From: Salinactinospora qingdaonensis | GTDB taxonomy: Bacteria > Actinomycetota > Actinomycetes > Streptosporangiales > Streptosporangiaceae | DNA length: 64,000 nucleotides | Reading direction: 5' to 3' | NCBI RefSeq assembly: GCF_039539445.1 | Contig: NZ_BAABDD010000007.1 | Location: 216,339-280,338 of the forward strand | Shown here: one piece after another, positions 60,317-64,000 of the stretch | Layout: the number at the start of each line of letters is the position of its first letter | Position numbering within the stretch: position 1 is the first letter of the stretch | Notes under the pieces: generated by a model | What the model was told of the DNA's origin: nothing | The model's input: the letters and a program-made list of their open reading frames with translations, nothing else | Databases searched by the model: none | Program-made: the position numbers and the translations under genes

Positions 60317-60784
60317 TCAGGCCACGTAGATGGCCGCACCCTCGGTTCGGGCGCGCAGGGCGGCTTCGAGGCGAGGAGCGATGTGGGGGTGCAGCATCGT
60401 CACGGCGCGCTCAGGGGCGACGAAGGCGTAGTCGTCGAGTTCTTCGGCCTGTAAGCGCACGGGAGTGGTGGAGTCGATAGTGCCGCAGTCGAAGACAAAG
60501 GACAGGAACGGCTTGGGGCGTACGCCCTGCGGCGCACTCCAATGGCAGGCCAGCAGGGGACCGGCCGGCAGCGTCAGACCAAGCTCTTCGGTGACCTCGC
60601 GTTCGCAGCCGGCATGGGGCGCCTCACCGGCCTCAACGACCCCGCCAGGCAGGGTCCAGTCCTCTCGATAGTTGGGGTCGACGAGGAGGACGCGTCCGGA
60701 CTCGTCGGTGATGAGCCCCGAGGCGGCCAGATAGGCGGTGGGCAGGGAGGCGAACCACTCTGCTGGAGGCAACTGCGCAGACAT
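60317..60784 (-). CDS. Nudix hydrolase
   Basis: This 155-aa protein has a full Nudix box at residues 47-69 (GGVVEAGEAPHAG, then REVTEELG), which binds Mg2+ and cleaves nucleoside diphosphates linked to another group. The surrounding beta strands match (LITDESGRVLLVDP, WTLPGG). The substrate is unknown; sizes like this include MutT and ADP-ribose types. A strong promoter/operator-like element (60840-60875) lies 60 bp before its start in the same direction. Confidence 0.88.
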   Translation of the reverse strand: MSAQLPPAEWFASLPTAYLAASGLITDESGRVLLVDPNYREDWTLPGGVVEAGEAPHAGCEREVTEELGLTLPAGPLLACHWSAPQGVRPKPFLSFVFDCGTIDSTTPVRLQAEELDDYAFVAPERAVTMLHPHIAPRLEAALRARTEGAAIYVA

Positions 60785-60839
60785 ACCCGTACGGTATTAG
60801 CTCCTGCCGAGGCCGAGTGCGCGGCTCCCCCTCTCTCTC

Positions 60840-60880
60840 CTTTTAAATCTACATCGTAAAGGTGACTGTTTTGTCAACAA
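60840..60880 (-). promoter_or_regulatory. Recurrent promoter/operator element, copy C (Nudix promoter)
   Basis: On the minus strand: TTGACAAAACAG, then CACCTTTACGATGTAGATTT. TTGACA is a consensus -35, and the TACGATGTAGA part spans the -10 with BlaI-like half-site symmetry. It is the best placed of the four copies, directly before a gene. Confidence 0.55.
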
Positions 60881-61012
60881 CATCGAAGGAACAAAAAGAC
60901 AACACCGAGGAAGGGGAGTCGCCTCGTCAAGGCGATCCGGTCAGGGGCGAGGATTCGTTACGATCGCAGTGGTTTTAGGGCGCATCGCGGAACACACAGA
61001 CGGAGGTTGGGT

Positions 61013-62866
61013 GTGGGACCACTGGAGAATGGTGATCCGGAACGGGTCGGCCGGTACCGGTTGATCGGACGGTTGGGGGCCGGCGGTATGGGCCAGGTGT
61101 TCTTCGGTCGTTCCGCGGGTGGGCGTGCTGTGGCGGTCAAGCGGATTCACCCGCACCTGGCCACGGATACGTCGTTCCGGCAGCGTTTCGCGCGTGAGAT
61201 CACTGCGGCGCGGCAGGTCAGCGGAGCGTTCACGGCGCCGGTGATCGATGCTGATCCCGAAGGGGAGGTGCCGTGGCTGGTGACCTCCTATGTACCGTCG
61301 CTGCCGTTGAATGAGGCGGTGGGCAAGCTTGGTCCGTTGCCAGAGCACTCGCTGCGGGTGTTGGCGGCCGGGCTGGCTGAGGCGCTGGTCGAGATCCACC
61401 GTGTGGGGCTGATCCACCGGGACCTCAAGCCGGGCAATGTGTTGTTGGCTGATGAGGGGCCGCGGGTCATCGATTTCGGGATCGCTCGGGCCACAGAGGG
61501 CACGGCGGCGACGCAGTCGGTGATCGGTACGCCGGGGTTCATGTCGCCGGAGCAGGTGCAGGGCCAGGAGTTGACTCCCAAGAGCGACATGTTTGCGTTC
61601 GGGGCGGTGTTGGTCTATGCCGCCGCCGGGGTGGGCCCGTTCGGTGAGGGGTCGGTACCGACGATGGTCATGCGCGTCATGCAGGAGGACCCTGACGTGT
61701 CGGGGGTGCCGCAGTCGCTGCGTCGACTGGTGAATGGGTGCCTGACCAAGGATGCGCGTTACCGGCCTGGCCCGGGGGACGTGCTGGATTTTCTTGGGGA
61801 TGTGCCCATTGGGGACTCGTGGCTTCCCCCGGCGTTTATGCGGGGGGTGCAGGAGCAGGTGGCCAAGGTCAACGCGGCATTGAGTGCCGCTCCGGCGGGC
61901 GCGGATGCTGATGCGGCGACGGTGGCTTTGGGGGCGGTGAGCACGGCGGCGACCGAGCGGTTGGTTGAGGCCGACGGTGAGCCGATGCGGGCCAAGACGT
62001 GGCAGTCGTCGGAGGCGACCTCGGCGATGGGCAGTGATTCGGGGCGCGGTGCTGTGGCGCCGAGCGCTGGTGGAGACGCTGGTCTTGGGGGTGCGGGCAG
62101 AGCTGATGTGGGCTCGGCTGGTGGTGAGGGGGGTGCTGGTCGTACTGCTCCGACGGCGGCGATGCCGCCGGGGGTGGGGGATGGTGGTGCGGGGGCGCCG
62201 GTGCGGCGGGGTCCTGGAGAAGGGGACCGCGGGTATGAGGAGCTGTATCGGGGGTCGCGTTCGGGGGAGGATGAGCGTTATCGGGAGGGCCAGGAGGAGC
62301 GGCGTCGGGCTGAGTGGCAGCGTGAGGAGCAGCGTCGGCGGCGTGAGCAGCAGGATCGGTGGCGGCGTGAGGAGGCCGAACGGCAGCGTCGGGATGAGGA
62401 GGAGCGGCGTCGGGCGGCTGAGGAGTCGCAGCGTCGGCGGCGTGAGGACGCTGAGCGGGTGGCTCATGAGGAGCGGATGCGTGCGGAGCGGGCGGCGGTG
62501 CGGCGGGATGGTCCGAGGTGGGGTACGGGTGAGCAGCCTGGTTTGTGGAGTTTTGTGAAATTGCTGCCGTTTTTGGTGATTCCGTTGATCCAGTTGCCGT
62601 TGGGGTGGGGGGTGTCGTTGGGGCTGGACTGGATGTTGGCCAATGATGTCTTTTGGCGTACGGATTGGTGGCGGCATGAGCCGTTCTTCACGGGGCCGGG
62701 CTTTGTGCAGGCGTTGTTGTTGGGGTATTTCGTGTTGAACAACCTGATCGCGGTGGAGTACTTGGTGCGGTCGTTGCGTCGGGGGTTTGTCACGGGCGTG
62801 GTGTTGGCGGTGGCGGTGAGTGTGGGGACTAATGGTGCGTTGTGGTCGTTTGGGTTCTTTTCCTGA
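61013..62866 (+). CDS. Membrane-anchored Ser/Thr protein kinase with Arg/Glu-rich coiled region
   Basis: This Hanks-type kinase has 617 aa from GTG 61013 (GGAGG 6 nt upstream). The kinase domain spans about 14-265: GAGGMGQVF glycine loop, K43 (AVAVKR), HRDLKPGN with D137, DFG with D154, and GTPGFMSPEQVQG. A Gly/Ala-rich stretch (about 300-400) is followed by an exceptionally Arg/Glu/Gln-rich segment (about 410-505), likely a long charged helix. At least three hydrophobic segments occupy 515-617. Typical actinobacterial PknB-like kinases have one membrane segment plus PASTA or other sensors, so this layout is unusual. Substrates are unknown. Confidence 0.88.
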   Translation: MGPLENGDPERVGRYRLIGRLGAGGMGQVFFGRSAGGRAVAVKRIHPHLATDTSFRQRFAREITAARQVSGAFTAPVIDADPEGEVPWLVTSYVPSLPLNEAVGKLGPLPEHSLRVLAAGLAEALVEIHRVGLIHRDLKPGNVLLADEGPRVIDFGIARATEGTAATQSVIGTPGFMSPEQVQGQELTPKSDMFAFGAVLVYAAAGVGPFGEGSVPTMVMRVMQEDPDVSGVPQSLRRLVNGCLTKDARYRPGPGDVLDFLGDVPIGDSWLPPAFMRGVQEQVAKVNAALSAAPAGADADAATVALGAVSTAATERLVEADGEPMRAKTWQSSEATSAMGSDSGRGAVAPSAGGDAGLGGAGRADVGSAGGEGGAGRTAPTAAMPPGVGDGGAGAPVRRGPGEGDRGYEELYRGSRSGEDERYREGQEERRRAEWQREEQRRRREQQDRWRREEAERQRRDEEERRRAAEESQRRRREDAERVAHEERMRAERAAVRRDGPRWGTGEQPGLWSFVKLLPFLVIPLIQLPLGWGVSLGLDWMLANDVFWRTDWWRHEPFFTGPGFVQALLLGYFVLNNLIAVEYLVRSLRRGFVTGVVLAVAVSVGTNGALWSFGFFS

Positions 62867-62888
62867 GGTTGTGGGCTGAGGGGTGATG

Positions 62889-62913
62889 CCGGTGGGCCCT
62901 GTGGGCCCACCGG
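62889..62913. terminator. Bidirectional terminator between kinase and MerR genes
   Basis: CCGGTGGGCCC (62889-62899) pairs perfectly with GGGCCCACCGG (62903-62913) around a 3-nt loop. It lies between the convergent stops at 62866 and 62944. Confidence 0.85.
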
Positions 62914-62943
62914 CGGGGTGGCGGTGGTCGGTGGTGGGTGGGG

Positions 62944-63894
62944 TTAGTGGGTGGGGGTGGCGCGGAGGCCGGTGATGAACCATTCCCAGGCGGGCACCTG
63001 GGGGGTGGGGGTGGGCCAGTCGTTGATGACGGCGATGAGGTGGTAGTAGCGCTCGACGCGGGTGTCGGTGAAGGTGGCGAGTTGGTCGGCGAGGTCGGCG
63101 CGGTAGTGGGGGGTGTCGGGGGTGTTGTGGTGGTGGGCGAAGGCGGTGGCGAGTTCGGTGACGATGGTTTGGCCGTGGGGTGAGGTGGGGTCGGTGCCGT
63201 CGTTGAGGGCGGGGGTGACGGTGTCGATGACGCGGGTGGCGAGGTCGGTGGCGCCGGTGTGGGGTGGCTGGAAGGTGCCGTTGGCGCGTTCGTGGGCTTG
63301 TTGTTCGGTCATTTCTCGCACGCGGGTGCGGAAGGTGGGGTCGGAGACGAGTTCGGCGAGTTCGACCCAGGCGTCGACTTGGTCGGGGGTGGGGTTGTCG
63401 GGGAGGTCGACGCGGATGGAGCGCATTTTGGTGACGAAGGTGGGGTCGAGGTCGAGGCCGTCGAAGATGGCGTCGTGGTAGTCGTCGAGAATGCGTTGGC
63501 GTTCTTCGGCGGAGAGGTTGGCGAGTTTGTTCATGAGTGTCACGTCCCGTGGGGTGGGGTTGCGGTGGGCAAGGGTTTGCAGCACGGCTCTGCGCAGTCG
63601 CAGCATCCGGATCTGGGCGCCGAGGGCTTCGGCGTGGGCGGCGGCGACGTGGCCGAGGTCGGCGTCGCGGTTGAGAATCCGGCGGATGGTGCTCAGGTCG
63701 ATGCCGAGTTCGCGCAGGGTGCGGACGAGGTCGAGGCGGGCTGCGGCGTCGGCGTCGTAGAGGCGGTATCCGTTGGGGCTGCGGGTGGTGGGGGGCACGA
63801 CGTGGGTGTCGGCGTAGAACCGGATGGTCTTGACGGACAGTCCGGTGCGTTTGGCCAGTTCACCGATGGTGTGCAGGCCGCGGTGCGGTTCCAT
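62944..63894 (-). CDS. MerR-family regulator with helical C-terminal domain
   Basis: This 316-aa protein from ATG 63894 (MEPHRGLHTIGELAKRTG) has a MerR winged helix at residues 8-75 (LSVKTIRFYADTHVVPP, NGYRLYDADAAARLDLV, LRELGIDLSTIRRIL). The remaining 230 residues are helical and acidic, with no metal-binding cysteines, so it is not a metal sensor. It may bind a small organic ligand. The gene uses C-ending codons almost exclusively, making the plus strand very G/T-rich here. An in-frame extension to 63993 is proline-rich and unlikely to be translated. Confidence 0.85.
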   Translation of the reverse strand: MEPHRGLHTIGELAKRTGLSVKTIRFYADTHVVPPTTRSPNGYRLYDADAAARLDLVRTLRELGIDLSTIRRILNRDADLGHVAAAHAEALGAQIRMLRLRRAVLQTLAHRNPTPRDVTLMNKLANLSAEERQRILDDYHDAIFDGLDLDPTFVTKMRSIRVDLPDNPTPDQVDAWVELAELVSDPTFRTRVREMTEQQAHERANGTFQPPHTGATDLATRVIDTVTPALNDGTDPTSPHGQTIVTELATAFAHHHNTPDTPHYRADLADQLATFTDTRVERYYHLIAVINDWPTPTPQVPAWEWFITGLRATPTH

Positions 63895-64000
63895 GTTGTC
63901 GATGGTGGACTCTCCTGTGGCTGGAGGGTCAAGGGGGTGGGTGTGGGGTGGTGGGGGCGGGGGGTATTGGTGGGGTATGGAATTGGTTGGCATTGCTGAG

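Overview
The window is high-GC DNA with actinobacterial coding habits (GTG/TTG starts, strong GC3, lipobox and twin-arginine-like export signals). Two perfect TGGGAGCGCTCCCA CelR boxes stand in front of a CBM2-GH48 cellulase, which is followed by a CBM2-GH6 cellulase. This is the arrangement known from Thermobifida, so the host is most likely a member of the Nocardiopsaceae (Thermobifida/Streptomonospora/Nocardiopsis type). Species is not assignable from sequence reading alone.

Layout. 0.2-1.1 kb: a PptH-like metallophosphoesterase. 1.1-14.3 kb (minus strand): a complete L-rhamnose system. It holds an ABC importer (rhaT-P-Q-S), mutarotase, isomerase, rhamnulokinase, a bifunctional rhamnulose-1-P aldolase/dehydrogenase, and lutABC for L-lactate oxidation. 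A divergent LacI regulator (14.5 kb) and three ACGT-centred operators control it. The logic is rhamnose to DHAP plus lactaldehyde, then lactate, then pyruvate. 15.9-22.5 kb: a second LacI regulator with two TCGAAGCGCTTCGA operators, a MalEFG-type sugar importer and a GH31 alpha-xylosidase/alpha-glucosidase. 22.9-25.7 kb: a GT4 glycosyltransferase and a UDP-glucuronate-decarboxylase homologue that has lost its catalytic residues. 25.7-28.4 kb: a SigB/SigF-type sigma factor and an orphan PstS. 28.8-36.3 kb: glgX, treY and treZ, turning glycogen into trehalose, with a 60-aa secreted protein and a repeat-rich gap. 36.4-38.0 kb: an XRE/DUF397 pair with a divergent unknown gene. 38.2-50.1 kb: secreted enzymes (purple acid phosphatase, GH62 arabinofuranosidase, GH48 and GH6 cellulases), with a TetR regulator and a PAS-ANTAR protein between them. 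50.7-64 kb: penicillin-acylase-family enzyme, PLP aminotransferase, D-Ala-D-Ala-ligase-like enzyme, aldo/keto reductase plus TetR, an SSI-family protease inhibitor, a Nudix hydrolase, a membrane Ser/Thr kinase and a MerR regulator.

Most unusual items: a dispersed MITE-like repeat whose two complete copies have CTAG-type terminal inverted repeats; a promoter/operator element (TTGAC...TACACTGTAGAT type) found four times in intergenic DNA; a matching TetR operator pair that ties the TetR gene to the PAS-ANTAR gene; a short leader ORF with a perfect ribosome binding site overlapping the GH31 start; and the UXS pseudoenzyme. No rRNA, tRNA, CRISPR array, intact IS element or prophage was seen.
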